From Malachius bipustulatus (taxonomy: Eukaryota > Arthropoda > Insecta > Coleoptera > Melyridae): DNA of 64,000 nucleotides. Shown piece by piece: positions 34,039 to 45,242 of the stretch; positions within the stretch are counted from its first letter, which is position 1; every line of letters starts with the position of its first letter. The notes under the pieces are model-generated. The model was not told the origin of the DNA and did not search any database. It was given only the letters and a program-made list of their open reading frames with translations. Position numbers and translations under genes: made by a program. Where the stretch lies: positions 4,440,858 through 4,504,857 of the forward strand of contig OU342633.1 of the NCBI GenBank assembly GCA_910589415.1. Direction: 5' to 3'.

Positions 34039-34095
34039 ATTATAAAAATAAAACTTTACATGGCCCTTCCACGCCTTCGTAGTATCGTGTTTCAA

Positions 34096-34413
34096 CAAAG
34101 AAGAAAAAAGCTCAGGAAAGAGTATTTATGAGATATCCTTGGTGATCACTGGAATGGACCACCAATACGGCGGACGATGCCAGACAGAGACAGAACACGA
34201 CTGAAGGAAAGGATCCTCTGAAGGAATAGCACTTCCACCTGAGTCCGCCACGTAACAGCGTAACAGCCAATCACCGGCCGAGCTTTATGGCATGGTTTGG
34301 ATTTAAGTCAACTGTCAATGTCAAATTTGGACCACCAAGATGGCTGACTTCCGTCGCATTCATTGGCTAGGTAAAGTAACGGTATACTCTTTCCTGAACT
34401 TTTTTCTTCTTTG
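34096..34413. mobile_element. 318-bp MITE, near-perfect 8-bp duplication
   Basis: About 31-bp TIRs starting CAAAGAAGAAAAAAG, flanked by TGTTTCAA (left) and CGTTTCAA (right). An 8-bp duplication with one change suggests hAT or P-type mobilisation. Confidence 0.75.
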
Positions 34414-34841
34414 CGTTTCAATGCAGCAAAATGTCAAATTTTAATATATATCAGACAGGACTGACAGGAGTGACAGGACAGAACAGACAAAACAGAATAA
34501 CACAGTAGTTGTACGAATCCTAGCCTAGCATTCCTAGCGAAGCAGAAGAACAATAAATAAACTGCAAGCTCCCAAATTTCAAGAAGTGCTTTTAATGCGA
34601 ATTGTGAATGTGTAATAGTTAAAAGCGACTTGAAGTTATAAAGTTGGAAGCTCAATTTTGAAAAGGAATCTCATTTCCGATGTTTTAAATTTCACTAGGT
34701 ATGGAGTTTAAAAAAATAAAACTATCCATGTGTGTTGTGTAGTCTAGCAACCTGTTACTATATTTTGATCGTTTGTGCTAATAAAAGAATATCATTTAAC
34801 AATTTTTATATTGTTTTAGGGGGCTTTAACATTTTTTAATC

Positions 34842-34963
34842 ATGCCAAGAGTAAAAACAAAAGAGAAGGAGTCTGGTGGAAACCAACAATCAAATGATAG
34901 CCCTTTCAGACAGAAGTTGAACTTCTCAAATGTGGCAGCCACTAAGCCACCGAAAGTCAGCGG
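34842..34963 (+). CDS. Candidate first coding exon, unknown gene
   Basis: ATG follows a plausible acceptor (TATTGTTTTAG at about 34810-34820) and the frame reads MPRVKTKEKESGGNQ... up to a donor-like GGTAAAT at about 34963. The peptide is basic, polar and has no domain I recognise. A second open stretch (35079-35288) might be a later exon, but the join is unclear. Could be a host 5' exon, a transposon exon or chance. Confidence 0.3.
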
Positions 34964-35301
34964 TAAATATAACACTATTGATAAATACTACATCTATTTA
35001 CTGATATTGGTTGGTTATACTATCCCTAATCCCTATTGCTGAATCCACTCCCAAGTACAAGGCGGTCTCATAAACAAGTTGATCAAGGAATCAGATCTCC
35101 ACAAAAATGTATCATCAGGAAACTGTAAACATTTCAGAATCACATTTGGATGGTTCATGAATATTAAAACACTGGTAAACGGACAGTTTAGTAACCTTAA
35201 GTTATGTTATGAGCAGGAAGCCTGTACTATTATAGGCTACCAAACCAATGAGGTACTGATTGGTACAGATTACTTTAGAGTATCTTGATATAAAATTATT
35301 A
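34964..35301. other. Putative intron/second exon region
   Basis: Includes an open frame (35079-35288, SGNCKHFRITFGWFMNIK) with no recognised domain. Its end carries the AATTATTA target copy of the next element. Confidence 0.3.
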
Positions 35302-37021
35302 GGTGAATGTTAAGAACAGCGGCCACCCGCACTCCCACATACTAATCTTATCCGCCGGTAATGTATAATAAGGGAGTTATAGGGTCTAGAAGAAAACGTG
35401 TGAAAATTATAACTAATACGGATCTGGCAGTAGGTAGGTAATACGCGAATAGAGGCTGTAGAAACTAAGGTCACTGACATCGCCCGAGGAAGCAGGTTGT
35501 GTCAAAGCCATCGACTTAGACGAGCGGCCAAACAAACAAATATGAATCGAGAACGAACGAAACATTCAACTTGTAATACTGTAAGCGCTAAAAATAGGTC
35601 AACCGGATGGCCTGGCTCATTGAACGACGTGAACGCTCGTAGGCAGGCAGGGACTTCCCCGCGGTACCGAGGTGGGGAACGTCGCTTGCTGATGCAGACG
35701 AATCAATCACGGAGGAGAGGACTGGCATTGTGGCATTCTGATCTAGCCCACGCCGGAGGACGGATCATTTTATATTCATATTATTTACCATTGTTCACTT
35801 TCCCTTTCATATACGGTCTACATTAAAATACGTTCACATTTCCATTTGTGCCTTTTAATAGAGACTCGCAATCGTATCGGAAAGAGTTAGTTTAAAGTTG
35901 GAGGTCGAAGGGCGCGATCGTATCTACCTATCAAAACGAAAAGATGAGCGGCATGGGTATAGGGCGAAATGGCTTATACTATCTGATAGCTTGTGTCTCT
36001 AGGAGTATCAAGGTACCATTGAATTTTTGCGCCGGCAAGTAATAGTCGAGAAATAAGGCCTTAGAGTTTCATCCTTCCCCTAATACGTGTATTCGTCTAT
36101 ATGCGTTCGAACGGGAAGCACGCTCTCCATCGTTGTGTGTCCGACGGAGAGCGGCTTCCTGTTCGAGCGTATATGTACGAATATACGCGTATTAGGGCAA
36201 GAATGAAACTTTAAGACCTTATTTCTCGACTATTACTTGCCGCCGCAAAAATTCAATGGTACCTTGATACTCCTAGAGACACAAGCTATCCGATAGTATA
36301 AGCCAAATCGCCCTATACCAATGCCGCTCATCTCCATAATGACCAAAATGCAGTGCGATTATAATACGTGTACGAGGTGTGAGATAAGTGATGGAGCCGG
36401 GGTATGTTTTATTTGCGGACGAGCGGGACAGTTTTTCCTTGCCCTAACAAATTGTCAACTGGTATAACGGGAATATTATGGAAATATGTACATCAGGTGA
36501 GTGTATAATTAATTTTTGATAAATGCGTAAATCGATCTCGTAATTCACTGTATTCTGTTGCTTGGGAAGGGACAAAACAATGGGAGGGGAAATGAGGTAG
36601 GATAGGGGGGGGGACAAGGGGAAGTAGGCTACCACCAAAAGATGTAATATTGTGCAATATTATGCGCAACGGTACGTTTTGAAATTTAAACGGCGACAGG
36701 GACGGAGCGAGGAAGCTAAATCGGTAATGCCTCTCTGCTTGGTGCTTGGATGACCTTAACGAAAGCGTCTCTCTGTTAGAGGAGAAAAAGTGACCTTAGT
36801 TTTAAAGTGGACCTTAATAGAAGTGCTCAAAACTAGCGAAAATAGAATCTAGTGCGTGTATTTTACCCACCCAGCACCCCTATTCGCTCCATGGTCCCGT
36901 AAGTTTGTTGGGATAACACCGGGAAAAAACACCTTCAAAATGTGAAACTACATAAAAATCGCAACAGAATAGTGTAAAAATCGCAAGTCAATGCGAGTGG
37001 CCGCTCTCCTTAACATTTACC
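35302..37021. mobile_element. 1720-bp non-autonomous DNA transposon
   Basis: Ends GGTGAATGTTAAGAACAGCG (left) and the complement of GGTAAATGTTAAGGAGAGCG (right), with a perfect 8-bp duplication AATTATTA (35294-35301, 37022-37029). The interior has a 109-codon frame (35497-35826) with no domain and a nested palindrome. Superfamily not assigned; hAT or P-like by duplication length. Confidence 0.75.
35942..36335. repeat. Long palindrome nested in the 1720-bp element
   Basis: Arms of about 180 bp starting GATGAGCGGCAT mirror each other around a short centre at about 36140. Both arms keep AGGGCGATTTGGCTTATAC-like and GTACCTTGATACTCCTAGAG blocks. Confidence 0.85.
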
Positions 37022-37196
37022 AATTATTATAAAGAGTACAGACCGCAGATATTTTCTCTGTCATAATGGTAGGCGATTGAAAAAGAACAGGCTCTCTTCA
37101 ATAGGTATAGTGACTTTTTAACTACTCCCCATCTCAGACATCTGTGGTGGGGGGGCTACCTGCAGGTTACATGGTCATTACAAGTCCAGTGGCGAG

Positions 37197-38530
37197 TTTT
37201 TATAAAGAGAACGGGTTATTAAGTCCAAACGGGCTATCTTATAAAGGTTTTGACAATTTATATTGCTAGTGCTCGTAAGTGGAAGTGTCACGAACACAGT
37301 GGGACAGCAAACGACTATTTTTATCCGTATTTTAGAGTACTTGACCCGTTGTACAAAAGCATAACGAGTCTGGTGGTTGAATCAGTCGAATCTGATGGCT
37401 TGTAGGCTTGTTCAATTCTCAGACATGCGCATAGGACTCGAAGTACAGGGTGATTCATTATAATGTCGCCCCCCTTTAACTTTGTTATTTCATGTGTCTC
37501 AAAAAAATTAAAAGTAGGGTTATGTAGGTGCTAAAAAATACTTTTTTTTATACGCATAACAAAAATTTGAAAATAGATCAGTATACAGGGAAAACCAAAA
37601 ATTTAATTTTTTTTTCAATGGAACACCCTATATATGAATTTATTTTTCGATTCCTCGTAAAATTCTAAGCATAATTTATATAACATACCGTATACCTAAA
37701 TTCAATAGTTTCTGAAATATTCGCATTTGAAACTATTTAAAAAACCGTGTGTATGGCTACCAAATTGAAAACCTCGATCATCTTAAAGATTTGATACGGA
37801 TTGAAATTAATAATTTAAATGAAAATAATCCAGCATTCATAACAGATTCATTGTAGAAAATGCGAACAACCCTTATATAAGCCCTTATAAAATGTGTTGA
37901 AAAAAATGGAGGCCCAGAACAGCATTTTATTGTTAGATTTCTTGATTTGCAACAGTTGCTTGAAAAAATATTTGATGATGTTTCAAATGCGAATATTTCA
38001 GAAGTCATTGAATTTAGGTATACGGTATGTTATATAAGTTATGCTTAGAATTTTACGAGGAATCGAAAAATAAATTCATATATAGGGTGTTCCATTGAAA
38101 AAAAAAAAAAAATTTTGGTTTTCCCTGTATACTGATCTACTTTCAAATTTTTGTTACACGTATAAAAAAGTCTTTTTTAGCACCTACATAACCCTACTTT
38201 TAATTTTTTTGGGACACATGAAATAACAAAGTTAAAGGGGGGCGACATTATAATGAATCACCCTGTACATTGGACGAGATAAAGATTGAAAGATATGTTT
38301 GGACTGTAGTATTTCCCTCTATCTCCAGACCCCCGCTAGCAATATAGTAGTATTAAATATATGGTTTTAAGTTTGTTAGGTTAGAAGTAGCTCGGTAAAT
38401 TGGGCCAATAACTAATCAATAGAATTCTACCGATTGAGGAAGTTGACGAATTGAAATGTCAAATATATTGATATATTTTCATTCTAAATAAATGCAATTT
38501 ATAATTTTAATTGAATAGGTGACATTTTAC
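37197..38530. repeat. Repeat family R1, copy 1 (interrupted)
   Basis: Starts AACGGGTTATTAAGTCCAAA and shares with 52445-53868 both this tip and a ~140-bp block (GGTTAGAAGTAGCTCG to CATTCTAAATAAAT at 38376-38500). A MITE at 37446-38265 splits it. The right end is not defined. Confidence 0.7.
37446..38265. mobile_element. CAGGGTG-type foldback MITE
   Basis: CAGGGTGATTCATTATAATG and its exact complement at the ends, TA on both sides (37444-37445, 38266-38267), arms of over 200 bp. No gene. Confidence 0.85.
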
Positions 38531-38540
38531 AACATAATAA

Positions 38541-38976
38541 TGTATATTGCTTTCACAATGTATACATACATATACATAAATTTGAAGGATCTGTAGCAAG
38601 ATATATTTTCGAATGTTCTATCAATTCTGATGAGTTTGTTAAAACATGCAGCTCCCATTACGACGGGGTTGTGAGAGCTGAACGCCAGCCTTGAAAAGGG
38701 TACATTAAATTTGCCCCTATACCTGGTTTCATAAATGTGAACGTCTCGTCTTCTTTGGGGAAGGAGATTATACCTTACAATAAAATAAATGTTAAAAGGG
38801 AATACAAATATAGTCCCGCCAAAGTGAGGATCCCTAGCTCCTTAAAGTATGATCTACAAGATGTTTGCTTTGCAATACGACGCATACTTCTTATGACTTT
38901 CTTTTGTATGATGAATAGCATTTCGGCGTCGAGTGCTTGTCCCCAAAAGATTATTCCGTAGCTCCGTCTCGACTGA

Positions 38977-38979
<3 letters not shown>
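38541..38979 (-). pseudogene. LINE A RT C-terminal part
   Basis: Minus strand reads SYGIIFWGQ, then EMLFIIQKKVIRSMRRI and SYFKELGILTLAGLYLYSL, the usual segment after the thumb in CR1/jockey polymerases (Y-G-I..W-G, then I-Q-K-K..R). Frame changes and a stop follow. It is separated from the thumb by a short LINE insertion with a (ATT)n tail. Confidence 0.7.
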
Positions 38980-39009
<30 letters not shown>

Positions 39010-39165
39010 CTTTATTAGCCCAACAGGAACACCCATTTACAGGACTACATACGAAAATAGATACAATATGGTATCTTGAAATAACAATTTCTTATAATAA
39101 GCCCGAGTATGCCATTTTCAATACATCCATTGAGACACTGGATCTCAGATTTCTGAGTATATGTA
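38980..39165 (-). mobile_element. 5'-truncated LINE tail with (ATT)n
   Basis: Minus strand ends GGGTGTTCCTGTTGGGCTAA, then TAAAG(ATT)n at 38981-39009. Preceding codons (NGILGLIIRNCYFK) look like a LINE C-terminus. It interrupts LINE A between the thumb and the SYGIIFWGQ block. Left edge is approximate. Confidence 0.6.
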
Positions 39166-39299
39166 TAGCATGTCGTGCTGAGCTTCGGGGATATATGCCT
39201 TATGTGTTCATACCAGGTGAGCTTGCTGTCCACACACAAACCAAGAAATTTGGCATTGTTGACATTTGAGAGTGTCTTGCTGTTTATTTGTATATATAA

Positions 39300-40003
39300 A
39301 AACTTTAATTAAAGTTGTGCTGCCTGTGTATCACAGGTTGCTAAAAACACAGCCTAACAATCAATACAACAATAGTAGAAAACTAATTAACGAGTAACAA
39401 TAAATTAAGTAAAGAAAATAAAGTAACATTAAGTATAAATATGTGTATGAATAATATGTAAAGTGTCTAAGTAAATGGACTCTGCTATGTGACCAAGTAA
39501 AGTTTTGTCAAATTTGAAGTCTTCGAAAAATTTAATAACACTGGATTTAATTGTGCCACGAGATCCAAACCATAAACCTCGAACACTCAATTCTCTTTCG
39601 CCGTAAAGATCTAAATATTTTTCTTGAAAATAAGGTATACATTTGCTGTAGATATTTTCTTTTTCTTGTTGAACTGTCTTGTCTTGTTCACTGGAATTTG
39701 TTTCGTATCGAATGGTAGGGTCTACGATCAAAGCTTTTTTTGAGTTCTTATCAAAAGCTAAAATATCCACGAAACGATTTGTGCCGTCGCTGTCATATGC
39801 ATGTACTTCATCATAGCAATCAAAATTGTTTTCTTTTAGAATAGCTGCAATTTTAAATTTTAGCCTATTATGTCTCGCTATTATCTTCGTGTTGTTTGAA
39901 GTACAGGAACCGGTAACATGACTGGGGGTTTCTCTCTCCTTACCGCATTTGCGGCAAAGGTCCGATTCTGTTGTAACTCCAGACAGACCTATCCACTGTT
40001 TTA
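39300..40003 (-). pseudogene. R2-type LINE fragment with restriction-like endonuclease
   Basis: Minus strand, from about 40003: GLSGVTTES, a CRKCGKERETPSHVTGSC cysteine/histidine cluster, an IIARHNRLKFKIAAIL block, then RFVDILAFD and ALIVDPTIRYE and a C-terminal tail to the stop near 39429. A zinc-knuckle-like cluster followed by a PD-(D/E)xK-like region is the C-terminus of R2/NeSL-group LINEs. The polymerase is missing (5' truncation). It lies inside the thumb of LINE A; AAATAAAACAG and AAATAAACAG at the two edges may be the target duplication. Confidence 0.65.
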
Positions 40004-40085
40004 TTTTTTGGGTGGAATTGGGCGAGCGTCTTTTCCTCGTTTAATCTTAATTTATTTGTTCTACACCAAGTTGTAACTATCTTAA

Positions 40086-40983
40086 CCCGCGAGTGGTCGC
40101 GCCTCTCCGTGAAACGCGAGTGGTCGCGCGTTAGCGTTTTGCTAACATTAAAAAATTTGACTACATAGAAACCTATTACATTGATTTCAATGTAATAGGT
40201 TATAAATGTTATAAATTTCAATGTAATAAATGGTAACCCATTTGGGTTACCAACAAATATTTTATCATAACATAATGTAAGTATTCTCATTATTCACCAC
40301 AAAAATATTTGAAAAATCAGAAAATTAAAGTAAAGTAAATCACTGAAAATTATTTTGTACCTATAGCATATTGTAATTATGTTTGTGAATATCCATTTGA
40401 AAATGTGTGCGGGTAAGGGAAAAAAAAGGTAATGCCTAAAAAATCCAAAATGTTTAAACTGCTGATGCATTCAAGTAGAAATGCAATAATAAAAAAAAAA
40501 AACACTATGAAGACGTTGATTCTGGATATTCTGAACAGACATGGCAAATAAATTTACTATGCTCGTTGCATATGCGTTTGTCACATTTTTAACATATTTT
40601 TTTAGTTTTCGATTTTCCCTCTTCGGGCAAAAATTTTTCTTCTACTCATTGTAGGCAACAATAATCAAAAATATGAAAAAATAACAAAATTTTTATATTC
40701 GCAATGAGTCGCGTCGTTAGAAAAATGCTAACACTCACAATGATTTCACATACACCGTTAGTCGCACAGTGAGGGAAATTCTAACAATGTCTGCGCGCCC
40801 TTCACAGATGACTTGCTACAGGAATACAAAACTGCTTTTCAATGGTTTAAGGTAACCACCCTCTGGTAGAGACATATAAACGAGACTAGCTAAAAGGTGA
40901 AAATTATATCTGGCATGGTTGTCATGTAGTGCCAACTTTCACAAGAATGTTAGCAAAATGCTCATAGGGCGACTACTCGCGGG
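40086..40983. mobile_element. piggyBac-like MITE (TTAA)
   Basis: TTAA at both edges (40082-40085, 40984-40987), TIR CCCGCGAGTGGTCGC and its near-complement. Just inside the left TIR the block GCGAGTGGTCGCGC is repeated directly. 898 bp, no transposase. Taking it out with one TTAA joins two parts of the LINE A frame exactly (SI-K-IVTTW). Confidence 0.9.
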
Positions 40984-40987
40984 TTAA

Positions 40988-41804
40988 TGCTGGCTGTGGC
41001 TTTTTCTAGAATAGTTGTGAGATCATATCCTGATATGATAATATTTGCGTCGTCGGCAAAAAACACCGGCAGGCCAATGTTCTCTAGGCACCCTGGTAGG
41101 TCATTAATAAATATATTGAAAAGGGTGGCGGATAGGCATGAACCCTGGGAAGTGCCCCGTTCTAACAGCTCTAAGTTTGATCTATAACCATCAACTTCTG
41201 TGATGTTTTTACGGTTGGTGAGGTATGAAAATATCCAACTCAATTCCCTTCCTTCCAGTCCAATATCCTGAAGTTTTTTTTATCATAATATTTATATCTA
41301 TGGAGTCGAAGGCTTTTGCTAAAATCAAAAAACAGGGCCACAATTAGTTTCCCCTCATTTAGTTTCTCATAAATGAACCCTAAGGCTTTAGCAATGGCTG
41401 TGTCGCAGCTCTTGCTTGGTGTTCAGTTAGTAATTGATTTTCTTCAAGAAAAGCGCTGAGATGAGAATTGAAGACATGCTCGAAAATTTGAGCAAAATGA
41501 CATTGCAAGGCTATGGGTCTATAGGATTCTCCGTGTTGTGGGTTTCCTTTCTTTTTTAAAATAGGAATAATTTTTGACACTTTCAAAGCATCTGGATAGA
41601 TGGCAAATTGAAAACTCATGTTGATTATGTAACATATTATATGGGGTGGAAGTATTTTGATTGCTTCAATAATTATGAGCCCAGGAATACCATCAATTCC
41701 ACTGAATCTCTTGTTACACACCTTATTTGCTGTGGAGATGATATCTGTCTCTGTAAGAAGAGGTATGTGGAAGATAACTTTATGATGTTCGTCAGTGGTT
41801 GTGG
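40988..41804 (-). pseudogene. LINE A reverse transcriptase core
   Basis: Minus strand shows KRFSGIDGIPG (fingers), GESYRPIALQC, then after frame changes GTSQGSCLSATLFNIFINDL and VFFADDANI, where FADD holds the catalytic aspartates. Order and spacing fit a CR1/jockey RT. At least one frameshift and several stops lie around 41260-41390. The 5' side is cut by the Sailor-like insertion and the 3' side by the piggyBac-like MITE. Confidence 0.8.
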
Positions 41805-41806
41805 TA

Positions 41807-44515
41807 TACTGAAGTTTCAGAATAGTAGGCACTAAGTTCTCGGAAGTGGTCGTGACGTATAAGCGCTCAGTTGGAGCATTCAGTGGCGGACGCAAAATAT
41901 CAAAATAGGTTCAGACAATAATGAATTTATTGAGAAATATAATTGTAAACTTCCAAATAATATAGCATATAGTAAATAATATAGCATATAGCAAAAATAA
42001 AAATAGCAAAGAAAATAGGAAAAAAATAGTACCTTAGTCATCGTCAGAAGAAAAATCGTCGGATGATGGACAACTATCCCGATCACCGTTATCGTTCAAG
42101 TTGATAATTAATGGCTCAACCGAAACATCAACTATTGTGTCTAGATCCCACATTCTGTCTTCTTCTTTTGTAGTATGTCGGATGCAGTTTCTCCATGTTT
42201 CAGCCGTCACATCTCCTATTGCAGTAGCTAGCAGGCGTTTCACTTCATCCATCTTGAAGGTCACGTTTTGTTTCGCCACTTGGTTTTTTATTTGAGCCCA
42301 AATAAGTTCTATAGGATTCAGTTCACAGTGGTAAGGAGGGAGGCGGTGTACAATGATGTTGCACTCGCGAGCCAATTCGTCGACAGCATATCTCTTAAAA
42401 TGAGGTATTTGTGCCCTTGCGATGTTTAATAGTTGCACTTTTAACATGTTGTCATCAAATGGTATATTTCTTTGAGCCAGCCAGTTAATGATGTCACCTT
42501 TTCGCCATGCAGTTGTTGGCGATGGCTCCAATCGTCGACTATGGTAGGAAGCATTGTCCATTACCACGACCGAATTTGGCTCAAGGCTTGGTAAAATTTT
42601 TAAAAACCAGCTTTCGAATTTTTCCGCATCCATTTCCTCATGGTAGTCACTAGTTTTCTTCGATTCGAAAAGTAGCAATCCGTTTTCCAAAAAACCCGAA
42701 TCACTACCTATGTGAGTTATTATGAGCCTCCGCCCCTTGCCCGCTGGCGCTTTTAGTCCTGTGGAAAAACCTTCAAAAAAAGCTTGTCGACGGCTTGTTA
42801 TTTCCAAATCTTGCCAAATTTTCGAAACAGTATGACCTTGATTCAGCCAAGTTTCGTCTAAGAAATATATTTTCTTCCCTTCACGACGATACTCTCGAAT
42901 TTTTTGTAAATAATTTCTCCGCCACAAAATTATTTCTTCTCTTTCTATAAGAAGACTTTTTCTCTGCCTTTTCATATGCCTTATGTTCATTTGTCTTAAT
43001 GTCCGCAATAAGACACGTCGCGATATTTTCGGCATTGCGTCATCCGAATTGATTTCGGCAGCGATTGCTTTTAATGTTGGAATTTCATTTCGGAAAAAGA
43101 ACGAATGAAATTTTCTCCGAACGGCGTATTTTATGTCATCATCAATGTCAATGCGTTTTCTCCCCCTTGTTTCAATATTTTCAGCTACCTTTTCTGTTTC
43201 GCCTTTGGACTCTTTGAAAGTTTTCAAGATTCGGTGTACACTCCTAGTTGACACTTTGGTTAAATCACTACACAAAGCAACTACATCGTTTACCAACATA
43301 CTTTGATTCCTTTCACGGAGTCCACAATACACGTTGTATATAATAGTTTTTTCTCCTGTAGATAAATTCGTACGACGACGTTTACTTTGGCTGCTCTCGC
43401 CTTCCATATTGCTCACAACTTTAAATTTAAACAGTATTTCACTTCGGCACTCAAAGAAGCTTGCTTCTTTCCCGTTTACACCACAGTGAGAACTGAGAAA
43501 TAAGATTCAGACAGGAAATCTGATGAGCGACCCTTAAAGCAACCAAGCTATCCCCACTAATTATGCACTTTATTGTCGACCGGGTATGGGTTTTTCCGGG
43601 ATGGTAATTCCGTAAATTTCTTATAGTTAAACTTTTTCTGTATCCTGGAACTCAGTTCATTCCCAAAACAGGAATCATTATTGTATTATTATTTTACCAA
43701 ATAATTAACTAATAACTAATTATTAACAAATTAGTAAGATATTGATTTTTTCTAGCTTGTATTTCTTAATTACTTCACAGATTGTCTATGAACAATATGA
43801 AATATTCAAAATTTTGTTGTTCCCGAGAGTCGAGAATCTTCTTCCCCCGGTAATATTAATTTTTCTTTTCTGACAACCAGAAAACAGAAAGAGAAAAATA
43901 TACAAGTCCCGATCGACATCCAATAACAGCCCAAAACAAACAACTTTTCTTTTTGTTCAGGTTATTCCACTGCCGCGAATTCTTTTTCATTCATTTTCAT
44001 GCGTTTTTTAATTTTTGTGATGCTTCAATAATTCAGCAAATATAAACATAAAAATAAAATATTAAGGATTTAAAGGAGCGATAAATGTTATATTGCAGCC
44101 CCTCACGAAAATAGCATGAACGATACGCCACTGAATACGGAGCTGCCTTGGACGGACTGGCAGCATGCTCGATATATATCCATCTTACTTTACCTTACTG
44201 CAAGTTGGACCTGCTTATCCTTTGTACTTGTTGACACTGCTGTAATGTTGCCATATATTATATTTTAAGGGACCGAACCTCATTGAAATTCTACATCTTT
44301 TGCTATTAAATATCGATGTTGTGAAATTATTATAGCAGAAAAATTACTCAACAAATAAAACACAGTATTTTTTATCCTACAACCATTTACCTGCATGTGA
44401 ATGATAAAAATACAAAATGATAAAACACCAAGAATTAAAAGCTGGCAACAATGTGTTTACTTTAAGTCCGTAATATTTCTAAGAACTTAGTGCCTACTAT
44501 TCTGAAACTTCAGTA
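41807..44515 (-). mobile_element. Tc1/mariner-superfamily element, DD82E (Sailor-like)
   Basis: Perfect 34-bp TIRs starting TACTGAAGTTTCAGAATAGT, with TA on both sides (41805-41806, 44516-44517). Removing 2709 bp and one TA restores the LINE A frame. It carries one intact transposase gene. Inside, a second inverted pair (CAGTGGCG at 41881, CGCCACTG ending 44133) without a clear target duplication may be subterminal repeats or the ends of a nested element that really owns the transposase. Confidence 0.85.
42034..43416 (-). CDS. DDE transposase, DD82E type (Sailor-like)
   Basis: 460 residues, intact, ATG at 43416. The N-terminal ~110 residues look like a paired helix-turn-helix DNA-binding region (TGEKTIIYNVYCGLRE, STRSVHRILKTFKES). 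The DDE_3-type core has catalytic D in YFLDETWLN (about 185), D in VVVMDNASYH (about 286) and E in ELNPIELIW (about 369). Exactly 82 residues separate the last two, by direct count. That spacing defines the Sailor group of the IS630/Tc1/mariner superfamily, as I recall it. The C-terminus is an acidic SSDDFSSDDD tail. It would cut and paste the surrounding element at TA. No stop or frameshift, so it may be recently active. Confidence 0.9.
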   Translation of the reverse strand: MSNMEGESSQSKRRRTNLSTGEKTIIYNVYCGLRERNQSMLVNDVVALCSDLTKVSTRSVHRILKTFKESKGETEKVAENIETRGRKRIDIDDDIKYAVRRKFHSFFFRNEIPTLKAIAAEINSDDAMPKISRRVLLRTLRQMNIRHMKRQRKSLLIEREEIILWRRNYLQKIREYRREGKKIYFLDETWLNQGHTVSKIWQDLEITSRRQAFFEGFSTGLKAPAGKGRRLIITHIGSDSGFLENGLLLFESKKTSDYHEEMDAEKFESWFLKILPSLEPNSVVVMDNASYHSRRLEPSPTTAWRKGDIINWLAQRNIPFDDNMLKVQLLNIARAQIPHFKRYAVDELARECNIIVHRLPPYHCELNPIELIWAQIKNQVAKQNVTFKMDEVKRLLATAIGDVTAETWRNCIRHTTKEEDRMWDLDTIVDVSVEPLIINLNDNGDRDSCPSSDDFSSDDD

Positions 44516-44517
44516 TA

Positions 44518-45071
44518 GTGCTTCTGAGGTCTGTGGGAGGATCCGTCAAGCAGAGGGTTCCCATAGAGGTAGGTGTCGAACTAATGAAGAACAAGTTAAG
44601 TATATGTGCCATTCGAGATTTGTCGTTGATCAGTGCGTTATTGTCGATCAACTCTTTCACGTTTTCTCTTTTCACGCAGGCACCTTCATTTTCTGTAATA
44701 GTATGCCATGATTCCCGACAAATATTTGTTGCGTTTTTTATGAGGATGTTATTTCTCGTTTGTCTTTCGTATTCTAGTTTTTTGTAGAATATTTTTCTTA
44801 GGTTTCTATATCGTGTGTGATAAAGTTCTATATTTGTTTGCTTCCTATTTAGGTTCATTTCCCTGAGTAGTCTAGACATATCCTCCAGGTCTCTCGACAC
44901 CCTATATCCTTTTAGAAATTTTGAAATAGATGTTTTTTTAGTTTGTGGAAAACACTGGACAAAATTCCTGCACACCTCTGTATGGAAAACATCAAACGCC
45001 CCGGAGGCGTCTTCTTGTCTATATATGCTTTCAAAATTCGTGGTGTTGAGTACGTCTATGAATCTAGCCAC
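44518..45071 (-). pseudogene. LINE A RT N-terminal part
   Basis: Minus strand, about 180 codons open: a helical, basic linker (KTSISKFLKGYRVSRDLEDM, ELYHTRYRNLRKIFYKKLEY) typical of the stretch between endonuclease and RT. It ends at the TA where the Sailor-like element entered. A stop and frame change separate it from the endonuclease. Confidence 0.75.
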
Positions 45072-45242
45072 ATTTCACGATGTGAACAGTCTGCTTATAT
45101 ACGTGTTTTTCTCTGGGCGTTTCAAGCTCACATTTATATGTAATATTTGATATGTGTGATCGGATAGGAATGTGTCTTACATTATCCTTACATTATGTTC
45201 TCCAAGAGTTTCGGGGTTTGTATAAAAGTTGTCTAAACAAGT

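Noticed and set aside
35497..35826. 109-residue plus-strand frame as a gene
   Set aside because: Lies inside a non-autonomous element, has no domain and an unusual arginine-rich composition explained by local GC content.
38854..39036. 60-residue minus frame rich in isoleucine
   Set aside because: It is a translation of the (ATT)n LINE tail.
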